Of a stretch of DNA of 64,000 nucleotides, positions 26,386 through 34,386 are shown one piece after another. The notes beneath the pieces are model-generated. The model ran no database searches, was not told the origin of the DNA, and worked only from the letters and a program-made list of their open reading frames with translations. Position numbers and translations under genes: made by a program. Position 1 is the first letter of the stretch. Every line of letters begins with the position of its first letter. Location: NCBI GenBank assembly GCA_041300525.1, contig JBGLNJ010000001.1, positions 1,364,001-1,428,000 of the forward strand, written 5' to 3'. The stretch is from JBGLNJ01 sp041300525. Lineage in GTDB: Bacteria; Chloroflexota; Anaerolineae; Fen-1058.

Positions 26386-26737
26386 TCAGCGGACAGTGAT
26401 CGCGTTCGTGCGCGGGTTCATGAACAAGTCGCAACCTGCGCCACATCAGGTATAATGTCCGCTCAGTTTGCTCTTCATTTCATCTTCAGCGAGAGGAGGT
26501 AACGGCATGGTCTTGACGCATCGCCAGACATGATTCCGCGCGAACGTAATGCATGGAATGCATTCGTACTCTAACCTAGCCGCGCACTATCGCACCGCGC
26601 CTCTTGTCGGCCCCGTCACCTCGACACTCTCTCCGCTTGCCGGTCTACCCCCGCAATCCGGTTGACTGTTGCAGGCTCCCACGTTGCCGGTCAGGGTCGC
26701 GCCGCGCGGCCCATAAACCGACAATACAGGAGCCGAA
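26386..26737. other. Intergenic stretch with a strong ribosome site and mini-ORFs
   Basis: No long gene is present. AGGAGGTAA at about 26493-26501 is an excellent ribosome-binding site followed by ATG at 26507, but the frame closes after eight codons (MVLTHRQT). A second mini-frame (MIPRERNAWNAFVL) starts at 26530. This could be a leader-peptide arrangement ahead of the DsrE-like gene or the start of a gene lost by deletion. Confidence 0.4.
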
Positions 26738-27082
26738 ATGTCCAAGAAAACCGTTTTTGTCTTCGCTTCGTATGGCATGGGCCAGACGGACAACGCCGAG
26801 CTAAAGATCAAGCTGGCGAAAAAATTCCTGGCCCTCATTGCCGAGGCTGATCCGCTCCCTTCGCAAATCTGTTTTTACACCGATGCGGTCAAGTTGTGCG
26901 TGACCGGCTCGCCGGTATTGGATGAGCTGCGCGCGCTGTCCGCCAAGGGCGTCGAGCTGGTGCTGTGCTCGACCTGCTTGGACACGTTCGGCCTGCGCGA
27001 CCAAGTCGCCATCGGCGTCGTGGGCGGCATGGGCGACATCATCACCGCGATGACGGACGCCGATAACACCATCACGCTGTAA
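26738..27082 (+). CDS. DsrE/YedF-like sulfur-relay protein
   Basis: Cytosolic protein of 114 aa with the DsrE/DsrF-like fold. It opens VFVFASYGMGQTDNAELKIK, has ICFYTDAVKLCVTGSPVLDE and the characteristic VELVLCSTCLDTFGLRDQVA and GVVGGMGDIITAMTDAD. This is the layout of the C-terminal domain of YedF-type proteins (sulfurtransferase-like, linked to selenium metabolism), here without the N-terminal TusA domain. The CSTC pair and Cys in VKLC are candidate sulfur carriers. The gene stands alone between an epimerase and a convergent surface enzyme, so neighbours give no further clue. Confidence 0.85.
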   Translation: MSKKTVFVFASYGMGQTDNAELKIKLAKKFLALIAEADPLPSQICFYTDAVKLCVTGSPVLDELRALSAKGVELVLCSTCLDTFGLRDQVAIGVVGGMGDIITAMTDADNTITL

Positions 27083-27085
27083 ACT

Positions 27086-28444
27086 TTAACGCGCGGCGCG
27101 GCGGCTGCTCCAAACACCGCCAAGAGCCATCCCAATCAACAGCGCGACGCCTCCCACGACCATCCACACGCCGGGCGACACACCGTCCAGTCCTGACTGC
27201 GGCTGAATCGGTGGCGTCTCACTTGGAGTTGACGTGTCGGTGGGCGATGGGCTGGGGCGAAGCGTGGGCGACGCGGTCGCGGTCGCCGATGCGGTAGCGG
27301 TCGGCATTGGAGTGGATGTGAAAGTCGGCGAGGCGGTCGCGGTCGGCGTGGATGTGGCAGTGGGCATTGGAGTTGAACTGGCCGACGGTGTGGGCATGGC
27401 TCGGAAACCCGAAGGGTCTGCAAGGCCCTTCCGGTTCTCTGTTGTTGCCGTAGGCGACGCAGCCGGCGCGGCAGTCGGAGCGATCACCGCGCCCGCCCGA
27501 TACGCCGCCGCCAGTTCGCGCGTCAAGTTGAGGTAGGTGTCTCCGTAAGAAACGCTCGGCTCGATCATCGAACCTTCGAGCCACTCGTTGAACGATGTGA
27601 CGAGCGTCCAGTCCGCGCCAGACTGGGCCGCGCCGGAAAACGTAGCGCGATAATAGTCGCCATTCGCGCGCGGGCGCGCGAATCCCCCCGCTTGCGCGCC
27701 TCTCAGCCGCGTGTCGTCATAGCCCGGCATCGCCGTCGCCACCCAGTAACGGAACCCACCCAGGTCTTGCGCGGCCTTGCGCACCCTGGCGCCAAAGTTG
27801 ACGAGCACCGGCGCGGGATCAGCCGACCACGCCACGCTGTACAGGTGAATCCCATCGAACACGCGGAGGTATGCAAGGTCAGTCCCCTCCGCAATCCAGA
27901 TGTTCTCGTGCTCTGGGTCTACCTGCTGGCGAATCGCCGCCCACGCATCCACGCCAAAGCGTTGCTGCCGCCAGAAAAACACCACCGGCTTGCCATTGAC
28001 CTTGAGATACGCCGGATGCCTGGCATGGCCGGTGAGCAGCGTGGCGAGCGCGCTTTGCGCATCGCCCGCCGAGCTAAAGAACGGCCCTTGCGTCTCAAAA
28101 TCCACCGCCGCGCGCAAGCCGCTGGCGCCGGCAACGTCGAGCAGCGTGGCAAAGTTGGACTCGGTCATGTTGTTCGCGCCGCCGGACGGGCCGTACCACG
28201 ATTGAATGAGCGCATCAATCCCAGCCGACTTGGCCTGCGCCACATGACGCTGAATCGTCGCGCGGTCGCGCGAGTCGTAAGGCTGCGCAGGCTGATCGGA
28301 AAGTTGGCCCGATTGCCACGTGGACTGATCGAACCAGGCGTAATAGAACGCCAGGACGAGGCGCTCGTTCTGCGCGTAAGCGACGGGCACGCCAAGTTGG
28401 CAAATCACAAGACCCAGCAAAAGCAAACGAATCAGACGACACAT
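27086..28444 (-). CDS. GH99-like glycoside hydrolase with tail anchor
   Basis: Secreted protein of 452 aa. The signal peptide is MCRLIRLLLLGLVICQLGVP with cleavage near AYAQ. The catalytic part (about 27-320) has LVLAFYYAWFD, AGIDALIQSWYGPSGG, VNGKPVVFFWRQQ, DGIHLYSVAW and VTSFNEWLEGSMIEPS, features of GH99-like/WbsX-type alpha-barrels in which FNEW(x)EG carries the catalytic Glu. A Thr/Pro/Ser linker (about 335-420) and a C-terminal helix (VWMVVGGVALLIGMALGGVW) with a basic end fix it to the membrane. ATG 28444 is preferred over the GTG at 28462 because the signal peptide starts there. A TAGAAT hexamer lies so close upstream that the message may be nearly leaderless. Confidence 0.82.
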   Translation of the reverse strand: MCRLIRLLLLGLVICQLGVPVAYAQNERLVLAFYYAWFDQSTWQSGQLSDQPAQPYDSRDRATIQRHVAQAKSAGIDALIQSWYGPSGGANNMTESNFATLLDVAGASGLRAAVDFETQGPFFSSAGDAQSALATLLTGHARHPAYLKVNGKPVVFFWRQQRFGVDAWAAIRQQVDPEHENIWIAEGTDLAYLRVFDGIHLYSVAWSADPAPVLVNFGARVRKAAQDLGGFRYWVATAMPGYDDTRLRGAQAGGFARPRANGDYYRATFSGAAQSGADWTLVTSFNEWLEGSMIEPSVSYGDTYLNLTRELAAAYRAGAVIAPTAAPAASPTATTENRKGLADPSGFRAMPTPSASSTPMPTATSTPTATASPTFTSTPMPTATASATATASPTLRPSPSPTDTSTPSETPPIQPQSGLDGVSPGVWMVVGGVALLIGMALGGVWSSRRAAR

Positions 28445-28619
28445 GGGCAGACATTCTACCACAGTTCATTATTCGTCCTTCGCCGTGCGTCATTCGTCGT
28501 TTTGACATCCTCCGCCGTGCGGGGTAGAATCATGTAACACACTTTGCGAAGGTTTCAAAGAGATGTCCGGCTAACCTCCGCAAGAGTGAGCGACACTCGA
28601 ATGACAAGGAAGGTACCCC

Positions 28620-29948
28620 ATGGCAGTCTCAGAAGCATTGAAGCGCGTGTTGGCTCAAGCGACGACGCTCGAGCAGTTAGGCATTTCACCCTTACTGATC
28701 ACCGACCTGATCTTTCGGATGCTCTTTAACGAAGGCGAGGTCAGCGTCGGGCGCTTTTTCGAGGTCATCCGCGTCTATCCTCAAATCATTGACGACTTGC
28801 TGGCTCAGGCCCAACGCGATCACTTGGTCGAAGTGGCCAAGGCCAGCACGCTGCGGATCAGTTATACCTATCGGCTCACCGACGAGGGGCTGCGGCGTGC
28901 TCGTGACGCGATGGAGCGAACGCAGTACATCGGCCCGGCCCCGGTAGACCTTCGGCTCTACGAGCAGGCCATCTTTATCCAGACCGGCAACAAGCCCCGC
29001 ATACCGCCGGAACAGGTCAAGCAGGCGTTGAGCCACCTGGTTCTGCCAGAGAATTTTCACCGGCGCATCGGCCCGGCGATCAACGCCGGCTCGTCGCTGT
29101 TTTTGTACGGCCCGTCCGGCAACGGCAAGACCACCGTGGCCCAGGCCATCGCCCGGCTGCTGGCCGGGAGTGACCCCATCTGGCTGCCCCATGCCATCAC
29201 GGTCGGCGGCCAGATCATTCAGATGTTCGACCCGGTGATTCACATCCCCAAGGACAAGCCAGACCCGACCGAAAAACAAAAAACCGCTCAACTGGGCGAA
29301 GTAAAAGTTGACAAGCGCTGGGAATTGTTTCAGCAACCTGCCGTGATGGCCGGCGGCGAGTTGGTCATGGAGTCGCTGGACTTGCGCTTTGATCCCATTG
29401 CCAAGCTGTACGAAGCGCCGCTCCAACTGAAAGCGAATGGCGGCATGTTCCTGATTGACGACTTTGGCCGCCAGCAGGTGAGCCCGCAAAAGCTGCTCAA
29501 CCGCTGGATTGTGCCGCTGGAAACCGGCATTGATTTTCTCCGGCTGCAATCGGGCCAGACCCTGCAGGTTCCCTTCCGGCAGTTGATCGTGTTTTCGACC
29601 AACCTCAACCCGACCGAGCTGGTGGATGCCGCCTTTCTGCGGCGCATCCAGATGAAGGTCGAGGTCGGCAGTCCCGACGAGAAGATGTTTTACCAAATCT
29701 TTGTCCGGATGTGCCAGGCGTATAATGTTCCCTTTGACAAGGACGGCTTTCTGCACCTGTTGCGCCAGTGGTACCAGGAGCCGCAGCGCCTGATGCAAGC
29801 CGTCCACCCGCGCGACATTATCAAAACGATCCGATCCATCTGCGAGTACGAAAACTCCCAGCCCCGGCTGACGCCCGAGCTGATTGACGAAGCGTGCAGT
29901 TGCTATTTTGTGCAACCCGGCTTTGTGCCTGACGCCAGCAGGAGGTGA
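28620..29948 (+). CDS. AAA ATPase with N-terminal winged-helix-like region
   Basis: Cytosolic ATPase of 442 aa. The first 110 residues resemble a type IV pilus/secretion regulatory wing (LLITDLIFRMLFNEGEVSVG, with a helix-turn-helix look). The AAA core begins at about 160: FLYGPSGNGKTTVAQAIARL is Walker A, GGMFLIDDFGRQQVSP Walker B, and LIVFSTNLNPTELVDAAFLR with RRIQMKVEV supplies sensor 1 and an arginine-rich box. The C-terminal helical lid (AVHPRDIIKTIRSICEYE) is present. I cannot name the substrate. The stop is only four bases before the next start, so it is co-transcribed with the deaminase, an unexpected pairing. Confidence 0.85.
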   Translation: MAVSEALKRVLAQATTLEQLGISPLLITDLIFRMLFNEGEVSVGRFFEVIRVYPQIIDDLLAQAQRDHLVEVAKASTLRISYTYRLTDEGLRRARDAMERTQYIGPAPVDLRLYEQAIFIQTGNKPRIPPEQVKQALSHLVLPENFHRRIGPAINAGSSLFLYGPSGNGKTTVAQAIARLLAGSDPIWLPHAITVGGQIIQMFDPVIHIPKDKPDPTEKQKTAQLGEVKVDKRWELFQQPAVMAGGELVMESLDLRFDPIAKLYEAPLQLKANGGMFLIDDFGRQQVSPQKLLNRWIVPLETGIDFLRLQSGQTLQVPFRQLIVFSTNLNPTELVDAAFLRRIQMKVEVGSPDEKMFYQIFVRMCQAYNVPFDKDGFLHLLRQWYQEPQRLMQAVHPRDIIKTIRSICEYENSQPRLTPELIDEACSCYFVQPGFVPDASRR

Positions 29949-29952
29949 ACCC

Positions 29953-31320
29953 ATGTCCACACTCTTGATTCGCAACGCGGCGCTCCTCATCAGCATGGAC
30001 GACGCTCGCCGCAAGATTCCCGACGGCGCGCTGTACGTCCGCGATAACGTCGTCGAGCAAGTGGGGCCGACCTCCGAATTGGCCTCGCTGCAAGCCGAGC
30101 GCGTGATTGACGCGACGGGCCGCGTCATCCTGCCAGGGCTGGTCAACACGCACCATCACCTCTACCAGACGCTCACGCGCGCCGTGCCCGCCGCGCAAAA
30201 TGCCGTGCTGTTCGACTGGCTCAAGACGCTTTACCCTATCTGGGCCGAGATGGACGCAGACGCCGTCTACACCAGCACGCTCGTCGGCTGCGCGGAGCTG
30301 ATGCTTTCGGGCTGCACCACCGCCAGCGATCACCTGTACATTTTTCCGAACGGTTCGCGGCTCGACGACGAAATCCGCGCCGCGCAGGAAATCGGCATCC
30401 GCTTCCACGCCAGTCGCGGCTCGATGAGCCTGGGCGAGAGCAAAGGCGGGCTCCCGCCCGACCGCGTCGTCGAATCGGAAGACGCGATCCTGTGCGACAC
30501 TCGGCGACTCATCGAGACCTACCACGACGCCAAGCCCTACGCCATGCTGCGCATCGTCGTCGCGCCGTGCTCGCCGTTTTCCGTCACGCCTGACCTGATG
30601 CGCGAAGCGGCCAAGCTCGCGCGCGCTTACAATGTCCACCTGCATACGCACCTGGCCGAAACCAAAGACGAAGAAGAATTTTGCCGGCAGCTGTTCGGCC
30701 ATCGCCCGGTCGAGTATGCCGAAGAGTTGGACTGGGCCGGAAGCAACGTCTGGTACGCGCACGGCGTCCACATCAACGAGCAAGAGATCAAGCGCATGGC
30801 GAAAGCCGGGACAGGCGTGGCGCATTGCCCCACGAGCAACATGCGGCTGGCTTCGGGCATTGCGCCGGTGCGCGCGTACCTCGACCACGGCGTCAAGGTG
30901 GGGCTGGGCGTGGACGGCAGCGCCAGCAACGATGGGTCGCACCTGCTGGCCGAAGCGCGTCAAGCCATGCTGCTCCAACGTGTGCTAGGCAATCCCGCTG
31001 CGTTGACGGCCGAGGAATCTCTGTGGCTGGGCACGCGCGGCGGCGCGCACGTCCTGGGCCGCGACGACATCGGCCAGCTTGCGCCGGGCAAGGCAGCGGA
31101 TTTTATCGCCGTCAAGTCGGACACGCTCGACTATGCCGGTGGCCAGCACGACCTACTCGCGGCGCTTGTGTTCTGCGCGCCGCAAAAGGTTGACCTGTCC
31201 GTCATCAACGGCAAGGTCGTCGTGCAAGACGGCCATCTCACGACGCTCGACTTGCAGCCGGTCGTCGAGCGGCATAACAAGATTAGCCGAGGGATGTTGG
31301 AGCGGGCAGGAGCGCGGTAG
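29953..31320 (+). CDS. 8-oxoguanine deaminase (amidohydrolase superfamily)
   Basis: Metal-dependent hydrolase of 455 aa, of the subtype III amidohydrolases that deaminate purines; best match by eye is 8-oxoguanine deaminase, which converts 8-oxoguanine to urate. Metal ligands: LPGLVNTHHHLYQTLTRAVP (HxH), LHTHLAETKDEEEFC (His and Glu), VWYAHGVHINEQE (His) and LGVDGSASNDGSHLL (Asp). The DGSASNDGS loop and CPTSNMRLASGIAPV are typical of this subtype. ATG 29953 follows AGGAGGTG (29939-29946). Other guanine- or S-adenosylhomocysteine-type substrates are possible. A stable hairpin overlaps the stop codon. Confidence 0.85.
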   Translation: MSTLLIRNAALLISMDDARRKIPDGALYVRDNVVEQVGPTSELASLQAERVIDATGRVILPGLVNTHHHLYQTLTRAVPAAQNAVLFDWLKTLYPIWAEMDADAVYTSTLVGCAELMLSGCTTASDHLYIFPNGSRLDDEIRAAQEIGIRFHASRGSMSLGESKGGLPPDRVVESEDAILCDTRRLIETYHDAKPYAMLRIVVAPCSPFSVTPDLMREAAKLARAYNVHLHTHLAETKDEEEFCRQLFGHRPVEYAEELDWAGSNVWYAHGVHINEQEIKRMAKAGTGVAHCPTSNMRLASGIAPVRAYLDHGVKVGLGVDGSASNDGSHLLAEARQAMLLQRVLGNPAALTAEESLWLGTRGGAHVLGRDDIGQLAPGKAADFIAVKSDTLDYAGGQHDLLAALVFCAPQKVDLSVINGKVVVQDGHLTTLDLQPVVERHNKISRGMLERAGAR

Positions 31321-31342
31321 GACAAGATGGCATCTTGTCCTA
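31318..31342 (+). terminator. Perfect 11-bp hairpin overlapping the deaminase stop codon
   Basis: TAGGACAAGAT (31318-31328) pairs exactly with ATCTTGTCCTA (31332-31342) across a 3-base loop. The left arm starts with the stop codon itself. No T-run follows; it resembles a dispersed palindrome doing terminator duty. Confidence 0.6.
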
Positions 31343-31423
31343 CGACCAGGGCAGTGAAGACAATGATCATACATCAACCACGCCAGTTCTTTGAAAAACA
31401 GACTTGATCGAGTTCATGGGCAA

Positions 31424-31765
31424 ATGAGTTACCTTCGTAGTTTTTTTCAACGTCACGTCAACTGGCTTAGCCTCGCCCTCGTCGCCGCGGTCGCCATCGC
31501 CATCTACGCCTACATCCTGCCGTTGCCATTCTTTCGCGACGACATGGTGATGCTGCTCTGGCTGCGCGACATGCCCTGGGGCAAGCTGTGGGTGGACGCG
31601 ACCGGCTTTCCCTACTATCGCCCGCTCAGTTTTTCCACACTCAAACTTTCCGAACTCGCCTTTGGCTGGCCGGAGCCGGTCTCGTTGCACGTGCTCAACC
31701 TCGCGCTGCATGCAGCCAATAGCGTCATGGTCGCGCTGCTGGCTCAACTTACCTTTTCGGTTGAT
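31424..31765 (+). pseudogene. N-terminal fragment of a GT39/TMTC-like membrane glycosyltransferase
   Basis: About 114 residues survive. They read VNWLSLALVAAVAIAIYAYI (first helix), PLPFFRDDMVMLLWLRDMPW, with the DD pair of lipid-linked-sugar glycosyltransferases, FPYYRPLSFSTLKLSELAFG and VSLHVLNLALHAANSVMVAL, the first loop and second helix of proteins such as TMTC/ArnT-like mannosyltransferases. At about 31765 the frame continues uninterrupted into a different protein family. Start ATG 31424 is the family-like methionine; an alternative lies at 31391. Confidence 0.65.
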
Positions 31766-31948
31766 GTGCGCTACGAAGCCAAGCAAGGCGCCCGGATGGC
31801 GGACCGGATTTTCAAAGGGACCAAGCCGGCCGTTCTGCCGGTAGAGACGGCCGAGTATTACTTGAGCATCAACCTGAAAAAAGCCCAAGAGATCGGTCTC
31901 AACATCCCGGACGAGATCCTGCGCCAGGCAGAGACTGTTATTCGCTAG
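31766..31948 (+). pseudogene. C-terminal fragment of an ABC_sub_bind-type periplasmic protein
   Basis: The last about 60 residues, SVDVRYEAKQGARMADRIFK, GTKPAVLPVE and INLKKAQEIGLNIPDEILRQ followed by AETVIR, are the standard ending of the TrpX-like ABC substrate-binding family (PF04392 type). Only this end is present, fused in frame to a membrane glycosyltransferase start. The intact protein would have been periplasmic. Such binding proteins are often encoded before Cache/GAF sensor genes, and a sensor series follows here. Confidence 0.75.
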
Positions 31949-32096
31949 AATCGCCGGCGGGCGGCTAGAGTCTCAGACCGTTTGTGGGTAACTCGTCAGC
32001 CCATCGTTCGCGGCGAGAGCAGGCTGAATAATTACCCATGACATGGATTTCTGGGCAAGTTGGAACTGCCCAGTCGCCCCTGCGAAGGCCGTAATG

Positions 32097-32113
32097 ACCT
32101 TCGCAAGGGTGAG
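32097..32113 (+). repeat. CCTTCGCAAGGGTGAG-type intergenic motif, copy 1
   Basis: ACCTTCGCAAGGGTGAG lies in the 300-base gap before the sensor genes. Similar motifs are at about 46248-46264 (ACCTTTGCAAGGGTGAG) and 59312-59328 (TCACCCTTCGCAAGGGCG). The core CCTTCGCAAGG is palindromic. Each copy lies in a non-coding gap, so this is a dispersed repeat, possibly regulatory. Confidence 0.5.
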
Positions 32114-32246
32114 AAATTACAAAGAAATGGTAACCTGTCGGTCCGGGCCCGGGCTTGATTGAAGCTACTTTGAACGAACCCAGAGTCGTCATGGACAAAC
32201 ATAAAACAACACACTGCGTTTGACAGCCTCTCTGAAGGGGTATGGC

Positions 32247-34364
32247 ATGAGAAACAGTATCGGTAAACTATTAACCGTAGCTTTCGTCGGTTTAGCCGTC
32301 GGCCCCTTGTTGCTGGTCGGGATCGTCCTGGCCTGGCAAAGCTTTACCACTCAAGAGCAGCAAGCGCGCAACTTGCAAAGCGAGGTAGCGCTGCGTATTT
32401 CCACCCAGGTGGATGCCTATTTTTCAGAGATGGAAAACGAGATGCGCATTGTCAGCCGGGTGCAAGGGTTGCAAAAGCTGGAACGTGACAAGCAAGCCAA
32501 CACCTTGTCCGCGCTGCTCTCGTCCCAGCGCGCTTTTGAAGAACTGATCTTGCTCGACAACCAGGGACAAGAACAGGCGCGCGCCTCTCGCTCCGGCCTT
32601 ATCTCCTCCGAGCTGGCCGATCTCTCAGAGAATGACGCGTTTGTCGTCCCCAAGACAAGCGGCGGCGCCTACTACAGCCTCATTCGAACTGAAAAGAGCA
32701 CCAATGAACCAGTAATAACCATTGCCGTACCCCTGTTCGACGCAGGCGCCGAGACGGCAAACGGGGTGCTGGTCGCGACGGTTCGCTTCAAAAGCATCGG
32801 GGATCTGATCGCCAGCGTGCAGGTCAGTCCGGGCCAAAGTGTCTATATCGTTGACGCCCAGAATCAAGTCGTGGCGCACCGCGATCCCTCGCTGGTGTTG
32901 GCGGGCACCACCTTTCAGGTGCCCGATCAGAGCGGCATGCCGACCGGTTTAACCGGCGCGAGGGTCATCCTGGCGGTCAACCCCGTTCAACTGGGCCAAC
33001 AAAAGTTTAATGTCATTGCCGAGCAAACTCTCTCCGAGGCTCTGGCCCAGGCCATCAATACGGTGCTGATCACTGCGGGCCTCATCGTGTTGATGTTAGC
33101 AGTATCCGGCACACTGGGCTTGGTGATCGTGCGCCAGATCGTTCAGCCCATACAGAGCATGGCGACGGCGGCCCAGGCTATCAGAGCCGGCGATCTGTCG
33201 CAGCAGGTCAAGGTCGTCCGCCGTGATGAGTTGGGCGTTTTGGCCGACGCCTTTAATGGCATGACCACACAATTGCAGAGTCTCATCGGCAGCCTGGAGC
33301 AGCGCGTGGCCGAGCGCACTGCCATCCTGCAGCGACGCTCCTTGCAGCTCCAGGCTACGACCGAAGTCGCCCACGCCGCTGCCGCCGAACTCGATGTCGA
33401 GACCCTGATGCGCACCACCGTCGCGCGCATCTCGAATCGTTTTGACTACTATCACGCCGGCATCTTTTTGCTGGACGAGAAGCGCGAGTACGCTATCCTG
33501 CGGGCGGCCTCGTCCGAAGGAGGCCAGCAGATGTTGGCGCGCGGACACCGGCTGCGGATCAAGGAAGAAGGCATCGTGGGTTACGTCGCCGACCAGGGCC
33601 AGGCGCGTATCGCTCTGGACGCCGGCAAGGACGCAGCGTACTTTAGCAACCCGGATCTGCCCCAAACGCGCTCAGAGATGGCCTTGCCACTGCAAGTGCG
33701 GGAGGAGGTCATCGGCGTACTGGATGTGCAGAGCGCAGAGCCGGAGGCGTTCGGCCCGGAGGATGTGGCGGCGCTGCAAGCCCTGGCCGATCAAGTCGCC
33801 ATGGCCATCAATAACGCGCGGCTGTTCAAACAAGTGCAGGAAAGTCTTGAGGCCGAGCGGCGCGCCTACGGCGAATTGACACGCGAGGCCTGGGCCGGGT
33901 TGCTTCGTGCGCGGTCAGATTGGAGAGAACGTTATGACCCGCAAGGCATCCTGTCCAGCGACGGCCTATGGCGCCAAGAGATGAAAGAAGCCATGCAGAC
34001 GGGCAAAACAGTCCTGGGCGAGAGAGCGACGTCGGCGGCGCTCGCCACCCCGATCAAAGTGCGTGACCAAGTCATCGGCATAGTAGACGCCCACAAACCC
34101 GCCGGCGCAGGCGCATGGAGTCCAGCGGAGATTGCGCTGCTAGAGACACTGGTCGGTCAGTTGGGCGTGGCGCTGGACAGCGCCCGACTCTACGAGGACA
34201 CCCAACGCCGTGCCGCCCGCGAGCGCCTGATCAACGAGATTACGGCTCGCATCCGAAGCTCGGTGACGATGGACGGCGTTCTGAACGTGGCGGTCCGCGA
34301 GATCAGCCAGGTGACGGGCGCCAGTTCCGCTGCCATTGATCTGGAACTGGTGGACACCGCGTAA
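32247..34364 (+). CDS. Cache-HAMP-GAF membrane sensor without kinase domain (1)
   Basis: Membrane sensor of 705 aa. Residues 8-31 are a membrane helix, 35-265 a double-Cache-like extracellular domain (ELILLDNQGQEQARASRSGL, SVYIVDAQNQVVAHRDPSLV), 270-295 the second helix, then HAMP (QPIQSMATAAQAIRAGDLSQ), a short coiled coil, a GAF domain (about 371-530, FDYYHAGIFLLDEKREYAIL) and a degenerate GAF-like stretch (about 531-650). It ends with a 45-residue tail, RERLINEITARIRSSVTMDG followed by VLNVAVREISQV, that looks like the first half of another GAF. No histidine kinase, cyclase or methyl-accepting domain is present. Start 32247 has AAGGGG upstream. Two similar genes follow. Confidence 0.88.
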   Translation: MRNSIGKLLTVAFVGLAVGPLLLVGIVLAWQSFTTQEQQARNLQSEVALRISTQVDAYFSEMENEMRIVSRVQGLQKLERDKQANTLSALLSSQRAFEELILLDNQGQEQARASRSGLISSELADLSENDAFVVPKTSGGAYYSLIRTEKSTNEPVITIAVPLFDAGAETANGVLVATVRFKSIGDLIASVQVSPGQSVYIVDAQNQVVAHRDPSLVLAGTTFQVPDQSGMPTGLTGARVILAVNPVQLGQQKFNVIAEQTLSEALAQAINTVLITAGLIVLMLAVSGTLGLVIVRQIVQPIQSMATAAQAIRAGDLSQQVKVVRRDELGVLADAFNGMTTQLQSLIGSLEQRVAERTAILQRRSLQLQATTEVAHAAAAELDVETLMRTTVARISNRFDYYHAGIFLLDEKREYAILRAASSEGGQQMLARGHRLRIKEEGIVGYVADQGQARIALDAGKDAAYFSNPDLPQTRSEMALPLQVREEVIGVLDVQSAEPEAFGPEDVAALQALADQVAMAINNARLFKQVQESLEAERRAYGELTREAWAGLLRARSDWRERYDPQGILSSDGLWRQEMKEAMQTGKTVLGERATSAALATPIKVRDQVIGIVDAHKPAGAGAWSPAEIALLETLVGQLGVALDSARLYEDTQRRAARERLINEITARIRSSVTMDGVLNVAVREISQVTGASSAAIDLELVDTA

Positions 34365-34386
34365 TCCAGGCCTGGAGGTAATTGCT

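Noticed and set aside
27234..27536. Plus-strand 100-codon frame rich in Val/Gly/Ala
   Set aside because: Antisense of the Thr/Pro linker of the GH99-like protein.
28692..30149. Minus-strand open frame of 485 codons
   Set aside because: Antisense shadow of the AAA ATPase and deaminase genes, which have clear motifs and ribosome sites.
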